Shown in pieces: positions 36,895 through 45,578 of a stretch of 64,000 nucleotides of DNA. How positions within the stretch are numbered: the first letter of the stretch is position 1; each line of letters opens with the position of its first letter. The position numbers were made by a program, and so were the translations under genes. The stretch spans positions 62,001 through 126,000 of the forward strand of contig CAVSFO010000012.1 of the NCBI GenBank assembly GCA_963727245.1. The letters run 5' to 3'. The notes under the pieces are model-generated. The model saw only the letters and a list, made by a program, of their open reading frames with translations, was not told where the DNA came from and ran no database searches. The stretch is from JBKQVT01 sp963727245 (lineage in GTDB: Bacteria > Planctomycetota > Planctomycetia > Pirellulales > Thermoguttaceae).

Positions 36895-37418
36895 GCGTTC
36901 GGGCCTCCATGGACCGGGTGGGCCACCGTCTTCGAATTGGCCACCGCCAGCGGATCGAGCGTCGCCCGACCCCAGGCAATCTCCACCGGCAGCCGGGAAA
37001 AATCCACCAGCGTCCCCTCACGACTGTAGCAGCTCAGATCGTGCGACCAGCCCATGAAGATGCAATCCACCGGGCAAGGATCGACGCACAAGGCACAGAA
37101 AAGACACTTCCCGTAATCAATCACAAAACTGGTGACCTGGAAGCCCTTCCGACCCGCGATCCGCTGCTTGCCGATGTAAATGCAATTGGCCGGGCAGGCC
37201 CGCGCGCAGGCGTCGCAGGCGATGCACGTGGTCAAATCGAAGCGGTGGAAGCCGCGGTAGCGCGGCGCAACTTTCAGGGGCAGTTCCGGAAACTCGTACT
37301 GCTCGGTAAAAGTGCGGCGGCGGGGATTGTAGGTGATGATCCAGTAACGCATCGTGACCCACAACGCCTGGATCACGGTGGCTACCGCGGCGTAAATGTT
37401 CCCAAACCAGACGCGCAT
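36891..37418 (-). CDS. nuoI: NADH-quinone oxidoreductase subunit I (2x[4Fe-4S])
   Basis: 175 residues. Two ferredoxin-type cluster motifs, CIACDACARACPANC and CLFCALCVDPCPVDC, carry clusters N6a and N6b that pass electrons towards the quinone. The preceding YRGFHRFDLTTC and following FMGWSHDLSCYSRE (NuoI-type) fix the family. It is the first gene of the operon here, whereas nuoI usually follows nuoH. A 518-base gap separates it from divergent csrA. Confidence 0.95.
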   Translation of the reverse strand: MRVWFGNIYAAVATVIQALWVTMRYWIITYNPRRRTFTEQYEFPELPLKVAPRYRGFHRFDLTTCIACDACARACPANCIYIGKQRIAGRKGFQVTSFVIDYGKCLFCALCVDPCPVDCIFMGWSHDLSCYSREGTLVDFSRLPVEIAWGRATLDPLAVANSKTVAHPVHGGPNA

Positions 37419-37813
37419 GGCTGCCTTCCGACCGCTCCGTCATCCGTCTGGCCCGCGGAGACGGATTTTGGCGAGAGTTGCAAACCCAAATTATACGGGC
37501 CCGGGCCCGACCCACAATCCCAGGCGCGATTTTGTTCTGAGGAGGGAGGGGGCCATCGGCGATCCGTGCGAAACCGCAAGCGACGCCCGTGTCGCTTCCG
37601 TGGAGACATCGCACCCCCCCTTTCGCCCATGCCGCCTGCGCCGACTTTTCGTCAGGCGTAAGTTGTTGTGATAAAAGGGATTATGACGCGCAGTCTCGAC
37701 CGCGGCGTCGTTGGGGAGTGGGGCGGTGAACAAAACGGCGCTGGCGGGCATACTAATAGTGTGCCAACGGCGGAAAAAACACCCAACAAGTGCGATTTTA
37801 CGCCCAGAATGAC
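37419..37813. other. Gene-free divergent region between nuoI and csrA
   Basis: No credible gene. It should contain the nuo operon promoter on the minus strand, but I cannot point to a convincing -35/-10 pair there. Confidence 0.5.
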
Positions 37814-37841
37814 TTGACTTCCCACAATTGCGGCGTATCGT
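37814..37841 (+). promoter_or_regulatory. Probable csrA promoter
   Basis: TTGACT (37814-37819), 16-base spacer, TATCGT (37836-37841). Confidence 0.5.
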
Positions 37842-37853
37842 ACATTGATGGGA

Positions 37854-37871
37854 GTGTACTTTTACGTACAC
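37854..37871. promoter_or_regulatory. GTGTAC palindrome in csrA leader
   Basis: GTGTAC, six bases, GTACAC, just downstream of the likely transcription start. Could be an operator or a small leader hairpin. Confidence 0.45.
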
Positions 37872-37936
37872 CCTGCCGACTTCTGCGGGGGCGTTTAATT
37901 TAGGAAGCCCCGGCAAAACGGCGAAGGAACGTGCCG

Positions 37937-38167
37937 ATGTTAGTTTTATCCCGCAAGAAGAACGAGAGTATTGTCATCAATGATGACATCACCATCGTGG
38001 TCGTAGAGATCCGGGGGGACAAGGTCCGCCTGGGAGTCGAGGCCCCGAAGGAAGTTCCGGTTCACCGCCGCGAAGTATTCGATGCGATCCACCGGAACGA
38101 GGCCGCGGCCGAAGACAAAACGGCCACCAAGACGGACGCTGCCGGCGGCAGCGGCGATGCACCTTAG
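37937..38167 (+). CDS. csrA: Carbon storage regulator CsrA
   Basis: 76 residues. MLVLSRKKNESIVINDDITIVVVEIRGDKVRLGVEAP matches CsrA through the RNA-binding strand 1 (LxLSRK) and VRLGVEAPKEVPVHRREV including the key Arg. CsrA dimers bind GGA in mRNA leaders to control translation. ATG 37937 is chosen over GTG 37931 because AAGGA (37924-37928) is at the right distance only for it. The tail after residue 55 is Ala/Lys/Asp-rich and longer than usual. Confidence 0.95.
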   Translation: MLVLSRKKNESIVINDDITIVVVEIRGDKVRLGVEAPKEVPVHRREVFDAIHRNEAAAEDKTATKTDAAGGSGDAP

Positions 38168-38300
38168 GGCGGCGACTTCTCTCGATGCTCGCTAGTCCGC
38201 CCGTTATCTCCCCCCCTCTGCTTGCAGATTCTGTCTGCGCCGGCCTCTGCCCGCACTTGACTAGAGCCCTCCGGAGCGGATATACAGGGGTGTTCCGTCC

Positions 38301-38374
38301 GGCCCCGTCGTCTAACCAGGTTAGGACACAGGCCTTTCAAGCCTGCAACACGGGTTCAAATCCCGTCGGGGTCA
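38301..38374 (+). tRNA. tRNA-Glu (anticodon TTC)
   Basis: Acceptor GGCCCCG pairs with CGGGGTC (one G-U); anticodon stem-loop CAGGC-CTTTCAA-GCCTG gives anticodon TTC; T arm ACGGG-TTCAAAT-CCCGT. CCA is not encoded (ACTT follows). Confidence 0.95.
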
Positions 38375-38383
38375 CTTGAGCAA

Positions 38384-38413
38384 GGGGGAAGGCGGAGGGC
38401 GGAAGGGGGAAGG
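38384..38413. repeat. GGAAGGCGGAGGGCGGAAGG purine tract
   Basis: Reverse-orientation copy of the pyrimidine tract at 25178, 39178 and 44760, directly after tRNA-Glu. Confidence 0.65.
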
Positions 38414-38455
38414 AACCATACGCTCCGAGTCCGGGGGGGCCGCGGGGCACAACAC

Positions 38456-38668
38456 CTATTCCTCGCGCGGTTGCCCTCCTTGCCGCTGCTTCACGGCCGC
38501 CTGGCTGATTTCTTCCACGCTCCGCTCCGGCCAGAGGGTCCGTTGCCATCGTGTGTAATCGAACGGCTCGCGTTGGATCAGGGCAATGAACTTCTCGGCT
38601 TGCACGTCGCCCAACGCCGCAATCAACGCGCGGAAGCCCGTGGTCTTGATCTCGGTGTCAGTAAGCAT
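38456..38668 (-). CDS. Small conserved-type protein paired with Phd-like antitoxin
   Basis: 70 residues: MLTDTEIKTTGFRALIAALG, then AEKFIALIQREPFDYTRWQRTLWP and SVEEISQAA. The pattern is that of a small uncharacterised family usually found beside antitoxin-like genes in planctomycetes and cyanobacteria (from memory). GAGGTGA lies upstream of ATG 38668, and the gene follows the Phd-like gene by 20 bases. It may act as a partner or toxin-like component, but no catalytic motif of known toxins is visible. Confidence 0.7.
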   Translation of the reverse strand: MLTDTEIKTTGFRALIAALGDVQAEKFIALIQREPFDYTRWQRTLWPERSVEEISQAAVKQRQGGQPREE

Positions 38669-38688
38669 CAAGTCACCTCGGCCATGGT

Positions 38689-38937
38689 CTACCGGTCGGG
38701 AGGAAACGGCTTGCGCGGGCCGGCCTTCGACTTGGCGACCAATGTCCGAAATTCGGGATTGGATTCTAGGAGATCGTCGACCAGCGAGTCGTCCGCTGCC
38801 GTCTCGAGCGCCTGAATGGCGACGAGCCGTTGGTCGGGCAACGTGACCACGATCGCCTGACCCGAGTCCGCGCATTCAACCAACGTCGCCCGAAGGTTCG
38901 TCTCCAGGCGACTGAGGGGAATGGTCTTGATGTCCAT
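38689..38937 (-). CDS. Phd/YefM-like antitoxin
   Basis: 82 residues: IPLSRLETNLRATLVECADSGQAIVVTLPDQRLVAIQAL has the Phd/YefM layout (an N-terminal strand-helix that positions DNA-binding dimers, then a short beta hairpin). The C-terminal tail (LVDDLLESNPEFRTLVAKSK) would be the toxin-contacting part. No typical PIN or RelE toxin is adjacent; the co-transcribed small gene takes that place. Confidence 0.7.
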   Translation of the reverse strand: MDIKTIPLSRLETNLRATLVECADSGQAIVVTLPDQRLVAIQALETAADDSLVDDLLESNPEFRTLVAKSKAGPRKPFPPDR

Positions 38938-39158
38938 GAAACTCGGTTCCTTTCACAATCAGCTTCCTGTGCCGAAAGTCTACAAGCTTGCCGCACATGG
39001 TCAAAGCCCCACATCCGGGTGGATGGTTTCGTTGCGGGAATTCGGCCGCCCCTGGCGATGCCGCTCCGGCACTTGCGATCGGGCTCGTGCCGCGTCGCCG
39101 GGGATAACCCGGTTGTAGTCTTGCCCTTGCTGGATGAAATCAGAAGAATAAGAGAGCC

Positions 39159-40214
39159 ATGAGCGATTCAGCCGACCACCTTCCGCCTTTCCCTGTCCCC
39201 CTTCCGCCCTCCGCCCTCTGCCTTCCGCCTTCCTATGACGCCTTGCTGCTGGTCTCTTTCGGCGGCCCGGAAGGTCCCGAGGACGTGATGCCGTTCCTGG
39301 AAAACGTCGTCCGCGGCAAGGACGTGCCGCGGGAGCGGCTGCTGGAAGTGGCCTCGCACTATGAGCGATTCGGCGGCGTAAGCCCGGCGGGCGATCAGAT
39401 CCGGGCGCTGCTGGTGGCGCTGGTCACGGAGCTGAACGCCCACGGCCCGCCGCTGCCGGTCTACTGGGGCAACCGCCACTGGCATCCGTTGCTGAGCGAA
39501 ACGGTCGCCCAGATGGCCGACGACGGCGTCCAGCGGGCGTTGGCGTTTGTCACCTCCGCGTTCGGTTCCTATCCCGGTTGCGGCCAGTATTTGCAGGACA
39601 TCGCTTCTGCCCGCAAGGAAGTGGGCCCCAAGGCGCCGCAGATCGACAAGCTGCGGCTGTACTACAATCATCCCCGCTTTATCGAGGCCATGGCCGATCG
39701 TGTCTGGGATGCGTTGGAAGGGATTCCGGCCGAGCGCCGCAGCCAGGCGCGGCTGTTGTACACGGCGCACAACGTTCCCCGGTCGATGACTTGCAATTGT
39801 TCCTACCAGCAGCAACTTGAGGAAGCCTGCCGGCTGGTGTCGGAGCGGCTGGGTCGCGCCGAGTGGCGGCTGGCGTATCAGAGTCGCAGCGGCCCGCCGG
39901 AGCAGGACTGGCTCGAGCCGGAGCTTGCCGATTCTCTGCGCTCGCTGGCCGAAAGCGGCGCGACTGGCGACGTGGTTGTGGCGCCGATCGGTTTTGTCTG
40001 CGAGAACATGGAAATCGTCTACGACCTCGACGTGCAAGCCCGCCAGTTGGGCGAGGGATTGGGTTTGAACCTGGTGCGCACCGCGCTGCTGGGCAGCCAT
40101 CGCCGCTTCGCGGAGATGATCCGCGAGTTGGTCGTGGAGCGGATGGAGGCCAACCCGACCAGGCCGGCCTTGGGGACGCACGGTCCGGCGCCCGATCGCT
40201 GTATGCCGGAGTGA
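39159..40214 (+). CDS. hemH: Ferrochelatase with repeat-encoded N-terminus
   Basis: 351 residues. Inserts iron into the porphyrin ring for haem (protoporphyrin or coproporphyrin form, not separable here). YDALLLVSFGGPEGPEDVMPFLENV starts the family fold; the catalytic His is in LLYTAHNVPRSM, and VAPIGFVCENMEIVYDLD carries the conserved Glu. PGCGQYL-type substrate loop is present. Residues 8-25 (LPPFPVPLPPSALCLPPS) are not ferrochelatase sequence: they are the translation of the TTCCGCC repeat at 39178-39231, inserted between the start codon region and the first strand. Haem supply fits the nearby respiratory genes. Confidence 0.94.
   Translation: MSDSADHLPPFPVPLPPSALCLPPSYDALLLVSFGGPEGPEDVMPFLENVVRGKDVPRERLLEVASHYERFGGVSPAGDQIRALLVALVTELNAHGPPLPVYWGNRHWHPLLSETVAQMADDGVQRALAFVTSAFGSYPGCGQYLQDIASARKEVGPKAPQIDKLRLYYNHPRFIEAMADRVWDALEGIPAERRSQARLLYTAHNVPRSMTCNCSYQQQLEEACRLVSERLGRAEWRLAYQSRSGPPEQDWLEPELADSLRSLAESGATGDVVVAPIGFVCENMEIVYDLDVQARQLGEGLGLNLVRTALLGSHRRFAEMIRELVVERMEANPTRPALGTHGPAPDRCMPE
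39178..39231. repeat. TTCCGCC pyrimidine tract inside hemH
   Basis: Units CCTTCCGCC, CCCTGTCCCC, CCTTCCGCCCTCCGCCCT lie within the first 25 codons. Same family as 25178, 38384 (inverted) and 44760. Confidence 0.8.
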
Positions 40215-40230
40215 ATCGCACCCCGCCCAA

Positions 40231-40292
40231 GGGGACAGTCCCATTTTCGTCCGACCATGCTTCGCATGGTGCCTAAAATCGGGACTGTCCCC
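40231..40292. repeat. GGGGACAGTCCC palindromic element
   Basis: GGGGACAGTCCCATTTTCGTC, core ACCATGC TTC GCATGGT, then AAAATCGGGACTGTCCCC. Nearly identical to 46576-46636. No gene is seen from here to 40562. Confidence 0.9.
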
Positions 40293-40562
40293 GAGCTACT
40301 CGTTCCCGCATCCGAACCTCCCAGGTTGCCTCTTTTCCCAGGGCAAAGCGTTTCCAGGGCGTCGCGGCCGGCCGGCGGGGGGCCGTTTTCCGCTTTACCG
40401 GTAGAATCCTGCAGAATTGCCCTTGACCAGCGGGAGGTCTCCCAGTATTTAATCGCTCCTCTTCGCAAACATCTTTTTGATCTCGTCACCAAGCTCATCA
40501 TGGCTGTCTCGCCGATGGTTCGTCAGGCGACCCTGTACGGCGTTTGGAAGCAAAGGAGAATC

Positions 40563-43500
40563 GTGTTGAAAGCGACCGCAAGTATTGCGTCCGGATTGAT
40601 GGCCGTCGTTCTGTGCTTTTCTGCGGGCAGAGCCATGGCTGGACCCGTCAGCAGCGGAGTGGTTGCCCTGGTCAGTGCCGCGGGGCTGGCCCAGACCGAC
40701 GCCACGACTTCGCAGCCGGACAACAAGCGACAACAGGCGGCCGACTTGCTGCAGCGGGCTCGTCAGGCGATGAAGGAAGGCGATCTGACGACGGCGGATT
40801 TGTTGGTCAGCCAGGCAGACTCGCTGAAGGTCGAGTACTCGCCGATCACCATGGAGGACACGCCGCGGAAGGCCCGCCAGGCCCTGGAGCAGATACGCAG
40901 CGTCAACGCCGGTTCTGCCGGCCCGTCGCCGTGGGGGTCGGACAAGAGGGCGGCCCCGCCCAGCGACCCGTTCTACGGCCGCACGCCCGCCGCCACGGAC
41001 GTAACCGTGACGCCGCTGCCGCCGGCCGGCGTCGCGCAACCGCTGCCGCTCGTCGGCCAACGGACACAGAGCGATACCCTGTTGCGCATGTCCCGTTGTG
41101 CCCTGGCCACCGGCGATGTCCGCCGCGCGGTGGACCTACTCAATCGGGCCAAGCAGCTCCAAGTCCGCTACGGACCGTTGGACGACAGCCCCGAGCGGGT
41201 CGAAGCGGCCATCGGCAAGTACCAAGAGGTCATCACCCTGGATCGAAACTCGGAAGCCGGCCGCCGCAACTACGCCCGCATGTTGATGGAACAGGCCGAG
41301 GCGTTGGTCCATTACGGCGAATTCGACCTGGCCGAGCAACTGGCCGACCGTGCCGTCCGGCAGGGAGTCACCTATGGCCCCTACGAGCGGAAGCCGCAGG
41401 AACTCATGGCGCAGATCGGCGCCGACAGGCGCCGCAGCGCGACCCTGATCCGGCCGCTGCCGCCGCCGGCCGACGTGCGGCCGCCGCGCGCGACCGGCAA
41501 CCCGGAGGGGCTGGCGGTCGTCGGCGAAGAGCCGTCGCCGGGCGTGGTTTCGCCGGTGGTCTACAATCCGAGTCAGGACCCGACGCGGAACGTGCAGGCG
41601 TCCAGCGTGCAAGCGGCTTCGCCGGTTGTGGGCCAGCAGCTTGGCTATAGCGAGCCGGTGCCGGCGTCGGTGGCAGCCGCCTCGCCGCCGCCGCCGCCTT
41701 CGTCGTCGCTGCTGTCGCCGCCGCCGCCGCCGGAATCGTCGCCGACTACGCCGCCTCCGCCAGACGGGTATTCGACCACACCGCCGCCGCCAGAATCGTC
41801 GCCGGCCACGCCGGCGATTGCCCCGCCAGCCACGCCGGCGATTGCGCCGCCGGCCGCGGCGGGCGCACCGGGCACTTCGCCGGGCTATGCCCTGTTCCAG
41901 CAGGGCGAAGCCGCGCTGCGAGCGCATGACCGCGACCGGGCGTATCAATCGTTCCGGCAGGCCGTCGCGTATCTCAACGAGCTCGATGCCGCCACCGGGC
42001 AGCGGTTATTGGATCACTTGCAGTTGTTGTCCGCGCCCAATTTGCGCCCCGCCCAGGCGGCCGTCGGCGCGCCGGGCGTCAGCGAGGAGGTCGCCAAGCA
42101 ACAGGCGTTGGCGCGGCAGTTGGCCACGGAATTGGAGCGGCAGGAATCGCAGGCCCGCTCGATGCTGGAAAAAGACTCCCGAGGGGCGCTGGCCCTCCTG
42201 GAGCAAGAGCGCAGGAAGATCGAGGCGGCCGGTCTGGCGCCGCAATACCGCGATGCCCTGTTGCGGAACTGCGATCGCTGCCTGGCCGACATTCAGCAAT
42301 TCATCGCCAAGAACGGCCCGCGGCTGGAATTGATGGAGCGTAACGCGCACACCCGCCAGGAGATCGAGCGCGAGAAGCAGGAGAAACTCAACCGCCAGCA
42401 GAAGATCGCCGACTTGGTGGACCAGTACAACCACCTCATGGACGAACAGCGCTGGGCCGAGGCCGAAGTGGTGGCCAAGCAGGCGGCGGAACTGGACCCG
42501 AGAAACCCGGTCGTGGAGCAGCTCCTGTTGCGGTCGCGGTTCGTCCGCATGTACAAGGACAGCATGGACATCAAGGACCAGCAAGAGAAGATGTTCGGCA
42601 TCGCCCTGAACAATGCGGAGCGGTCCGCCATCCCCTTCGACGACAATCAGCCGATCCAGTTCCCCGACCCCAAGGACTGGAAGGCGCTCACCGGGCGGCG
42701 CTCGAGGTTGGCGATGGAGCGCCAGCGCCACCGCAACGAGCAGGAGATCGAGATTGAAAAGAAGCTCAAGACGCCCGTCTCCGTCGCCTTCAAGGCCACG
42801 CCGTTGAGCCAGGTGATCGAGCGGCTGCAGAAGCTGGCGGACGTGAACATGCACCTGGATCCGCAAGGCCTGGAATCGGAGGGGATCGCTTCGGACACCC
42901 CGATCACCATCGAACTCCGCCAGGAAGTCATGCTCAAGAGCGCCTTGAACTTGATCCTCGAGCCGCTGCATTTGAGTTACGTGGTCAAGGACCAGGTCTT
43001 GAAGATTACCAGCGAGCAGATGAAGGCCGGCCAGGTCTACACGGTGGTCTACCCCGTGGCCGACCTGGTGATGCCGATACCGAACTTCGGCGGCGGCCCG
43101 AACATGGGGCTGCAGGGGGCCTTGCACGACGCCATGGGAAACGTCAACGGCAGCAACGCGGGCGGCACGATGACCACGCCGCTGGCCGTGGTGGCTTCCA
43201 ACCGGGATAGCAAGTCGGGCAGCGGCGCGATCAACCCGCAAGTGCTGGCGCAATTGGCCGGCACCCCCGGCGCCGGCGCGAACAACGGGCTGAACTCGGG
43301 CTTCGGCGGCGGCGCCGGCGGCCCCGGCGGAGCGGGCGGAGGCACCACCGCCGACTTCGACAGCATCATCGACTTGATCCACTCCACCGTCCAGCCCACC
43401 ACCTGGGACGAGGTCGGCGGACCGGGATCGATCGCCAAGTTCGAAACCAACCTCAGCCTGGTCATCAGCCAGACGCAGGAAGTCCACGAGGAAATCGTCG

Positions 43501-44564
43501 ACCTGCTGGAGCAGTTGCGGCGCATGCAAGACCTGCAGGTGACCATCGAAGTCCGCTTCATTACCCTCAGCGACGAGTTCTTCGAAAAGATCGGCGTGGA
43601 CTTCGACTTCAACATCGCCTCCAACGTCATGAATGCCAGCGCCGGCGGCTTCGCCACCAGCGACGGCCAGTTGGTTTACACGGGGCAGAGCGGGCTGCCC
43701 ACCTCCGTGGTCGGCCAGAGCGTCCCCTTCACCAGCCAACCCACGGGCAACACGCAACAGTTCACGTCGAATCTGGACATCCCCATGATGCAAAACAGCT
43801 ATGCCCTGGCGACGCCGCAGTTCGGCGGTTTCGACGCCACGGCCGGCGCCCAGATGGGGTTCGCCATCCTCAGCGACATCGAGGCGTATTTCTTCATCAG
43901 CGCCGCCCAGGGTGACGTGCGCACCAACGTCCTGCAAGCCCCCAAAGTCACCCTCTTCAACGGCCAGCAGGCCTACGTCTCCGATACCTCGCAGACGCCC
44001 TTCGTGATCAGCGTGGTGCCGGTGGTGGGCGACTTCGCCGCCGCCGAGCAACCTGTCATCGTGGTCCTCTCCGAGGGCACCTTTATGACCGTGCAGGCCG
44101 TAGTCTCCAACGACCGGCGTTTCGTCCGCCTCACCATCGTCCCCTTCTTCAGCAAGATCACGGGCGTGACGGATTTCACCTTCACGGGAACGACCTCCAG
44201 CACGGTCGACAGCGCGGCCACCGGTTTGACCAACCCCGTAACCGGCAACCCGTTCAGCAACTCCAACGCCACGACGAGCTCGACTCAAGGCACCACGGTG
44301 CAGTTGCCGACGTTCTCGTTCGTGACCGTGACGACGACCGTCAGCGTGCCCGACGGCGGCACCGTGCTGATGGGCGGCATCAAACGGCTCAGCGAGGACC
44401 GCGAGGAATTCGGGGTGCCGATCCTCGACAAAATCCCGTACATCAATCGCTTGTTCAAGAATACCGCCATCGGCCGCACCACCTCCAGCCTCATGATGAT
44501 GGTTACGCCCCGCATCATCGTGCAGGAAGAGGAAGAAGAAAAGTTGGGTGTGGTCGTACCGTAA
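40563..44564 (+). CDS. Large secretin (GspD/PilQ-like) with TPR-like and Pro-rich N-terminal half
   Basis: About 1,333 residues in one frame. Signal peptide (KATASIASGLMAVVLCFSAGRAMA), two helical repeat segments with RARQAMKEGDLTTADLL and SRCALATGDVRRAVDLL, a Pro/Ser-rich stretch (about 41670-41870), then a coiled region rich in Glu/Arg/Gln. Near residue 740 an STN/N0-like domain follows (VSVAFKATPLSQVIERLQKLADVNM). The C-terminal secretin barrel has VSVPDGGTVLMGGIKR and VPILDKIPYINRLFKNT with the terminal MMMVTPRIIV. Secretins form outer-membrane channels for type II secretion or pili. No other secretion gene is adjacent. Start is GTG 40563 or TTG 40566, both after AAAGGAG; a strong terminator follows. 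Confidence 0.92.
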   Translation: MLKATASIASGLMAVVLCFSAGRAMAGPVSSGVVALVSAAGLAQTDATTSQPDNKRQQAADLLQRARQAMKEGDLTTADLLVSQADSLKVEYSPITMEDTPRKARQALEQIRSVNAGSAGPSPWGSDKRAAPPSDPFYGRTPAATDVTVTPLPPAGVAQPLPLVGQRTQSDTLLRMSRCALATGDVRRAVDLLNRAKQLQVRYGPLDDSPERVEAAIGKYQEVITLDRNSEAGRRNYARMLMEQAEALVHYGEFDLAEQLADRAVRQGVTYGPYERKPQELMAQIGADRRRSATLIRPLPPPADVRPPRATGNPEGLAVVGEEPSPGVVSPVVYNPSQDPTRNVQASSVQAASPVVGQQLGYSEPVPASVAAASPPPPPSSSLLSPPPPPESSPTTPPPPDGYSTTPPPPESSPATPAIAPPATPAIAPPAAAGAPGTSPGYALFQQGEAALRAHDRDRAYQSFRQAVAYLNELDAATGQRLLDHLQLLSAPNLRPAQAAVGAPGVSEEVAKQQALARQLATELERQESQARSMLEKDSRGALALLEQERRKIEAAGLAPQYRDALLRNCDRCLADIQQFIAKNGPRLELMERNAHTRQEIEREKQEKLNRQQKIADLVDQYNHLMDEQRWAEAEVVAKQAAELDPRNPVVEQLLLRSRFVRMYKDSMDIKDQQEKMFGIALNNAERSAIPFDDNQPIQFPDPKDWKALTGRRSRLAMERQRHRNEQEIEIEKKLKTPVSVAFKATPLSQVIERLQKLADVNMHLDPQGLESEGIASDTPITIELRQEVMLKSALNLILEPLHLSYVVKDQVLKITSEQMKAGQVYTVVYPVADLVMPIPNFGGGPNMGLQGALHDAMGNVNGSNAGGTMTTPLAVVASNRDSKSGSGAINPQVLAQLAGTPGAGANNGLNSGFGGGAGGPGGAGGGTTADFDSIIDLIHSTVQPTTWDEVGGPGSIAKFETNLSLVISQTQEVHEEIVDLLEQLRRMQDLQVTIEVRFITLSDEFFEKIGVDFDFNIASNVMNASAGGFATSDGQLVYTGQSGLPTSVVGQSVPFTSQPTGNTQQFTSNLDIPMMQNSYALATPQFGGFDATAGAQMGFAILSDIEAYFFISAAQGDVRTNVLQAPKVTLFNGQQAYVSDTSQTPFVISVVPVVGDFAAAEQPVIVVLSEGTFMTVQAVVSNDRRFVRLTIVPFFSKITGVTDFTFTGTTSSTVDSAATGLTNPVTGNPFSNSNATTSSTQGTTVQLPTFSFVTVTTTVSVPDGGTVLMGGIKRLSEDREEFGVPILDKIPYINRLFKNTAIGRTTSSLMMMVTPRIIVQEEEEEKLGVVVP

Positions 44565-44611
44565 CCACCTGTCTCTTGTCGCTACCCCTTCGCTGTGGTG
44601 TTCCCTCCCGA

Positions 44612-44656
44612 GATCGTCGCCGGCTTGTCCCCCAAGCCGGCGACGATCGTTTTCTT
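44612..44656 (+). terminator. Rho-independent terminator of the secretin gene
   Basis: Perfect 15-bp stem (GATCGTCGCCGGCTT and its complement at 44634-44648), 7-base loop, then GTTTTCTT. Confidence 0.9.
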
Positions 44657-44759
44657 GATCGCCGCGCAAGCCACCGTGGTCCGGGGCGCGCGGGGAAAAT
44701 AGCGTCGTGGCGCTGCCGGGTTATCCGGGGGCTCACGCCCCCGGCTCGGGGCTGGCGAT

Positions 44760-44789
44760 TTTCCTTCCGCCTTCCGCCTTCCCCCTTCG
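44760..44789. repeat. TTCCGCCTTCC pyrimidine tract
   Basis: Fourth copy of the tract family, located just beyond the sigma-factor stop. Confidence 0.65.
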
Positions 44790-44791
44790 AT

Positions 44792-45367
44792 TCACGCCGG
44801 CGCCAGCGACGCCAACTCTTCGGCCAGGCGCCTGCGGGCCACGTGCAGGCGGCGCTTGATCGTGCCCAGCGGAGAGTGGAACTGGTCGCTCATCTCCAGC
44901 AACGTACGGCCGTCGAAGTAGAACGCCACCAGCGTCTGGCGATCCAGCGCGCCCAGCCGCCGCAGGCCCAACTGCACCTGAGTCCGGCGCTCCCGGGCCA
45001 GCAGGTCGGCCAGCGGCGTCGGCTGCCGGGCGCAGACGGCATCGATCGACTCGCACGTCGCGGCCGGCCACCGGCGGCGGACGGCCCGGTTGATCGCCAT
45101 CCGGGCGGCAATGGCGCGCAACCAGCCGCCGAAGCAGCGGGGCTCGCGCAATTGCCCCATCTTCCGCAAGGCGCGGAGGAAGATCTCCTGGCACACTTCC
45201 TGAGTTTCCGCGTCGTTGCCCAGGTGGCGGTACACCGTCGCGTAGACCGCCCGCTGGTAACGCTCGACCAGCCGGCCGAAGGCCTGCGGATCGCCGCCTT
45301 GGGCGGCGCGCACCAGGAGTTCCGTCGCGTCCCGGCGCTCGGTGCTGTCGATGGTGGTGGCGAACAT
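44792..45367 (-). CDS. ECF-type RNA polymerase sigma factor
   Basis: 191 residues. Region 2: DPQAFGRLVERYQRAVYATVYRHLG and EVCQEIFLRALRKMGQL; region 4: LGALDRQTLVAFYFDGRTLLEMSDQFHSPLGTIKRRLHVARRRL, a clear helix-turn-helix for -35 recognition. It redirects polymerase to an unknown regulon. No anti-sigma factor gene is adjacent, although a planctomycete ECF can be controlled otherwise. Start ATG 45367 is chosen because only the unlikely sequence MFFPQGRI precedes it. Confidence 0.9.
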   Translation of the reverse strand: MFATTIDSTERRDATELLVRAAQGGDPQAFGRLVERYQRAVYATVYRHLGNDAETQEVCQEIFLRALRKMGQLREPRCFGGWLRAIAARMAINRAVRRRWPAATCESIDAVCARQPTPLADLLARERRTQVQLGLRRLGALDRQTLVAFYFDGRTLLEMSDQFHSPLGTIKRRLHVARRRLAEELASLAPA

Positions 45368-45578
45368 GATTCTGCCTTGAGGAAAAAACACGCCAGAGAA
45401 CGAGAAAACCGCAAACCGCCGGCGGCGCCGCGCGGGGGGGGCAGTTTCCGCGTTTTCGCTCCGGAGATGACGCGCAAAATGGCGTCTTCAAGCGGGAAAA
45501 CGGGAGCAATCGCCCAGCCGGGGCCGCCAAACTTGGCACGCGTCACGGAGCAAACCCGATTCTGCGCCGGCTACCGGC

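Noticed and set aside
38301..39158. tRNA-Glu region as an integrated mobile island
   Set aside because: No integrase and no repeated tRNA 3' end (attachment site) was found nearby.
42006..44669. Minus-strand frame of 887 codons opposite the secretin
   Set aside because: Antisense shadow of an unbroken secretin gene.
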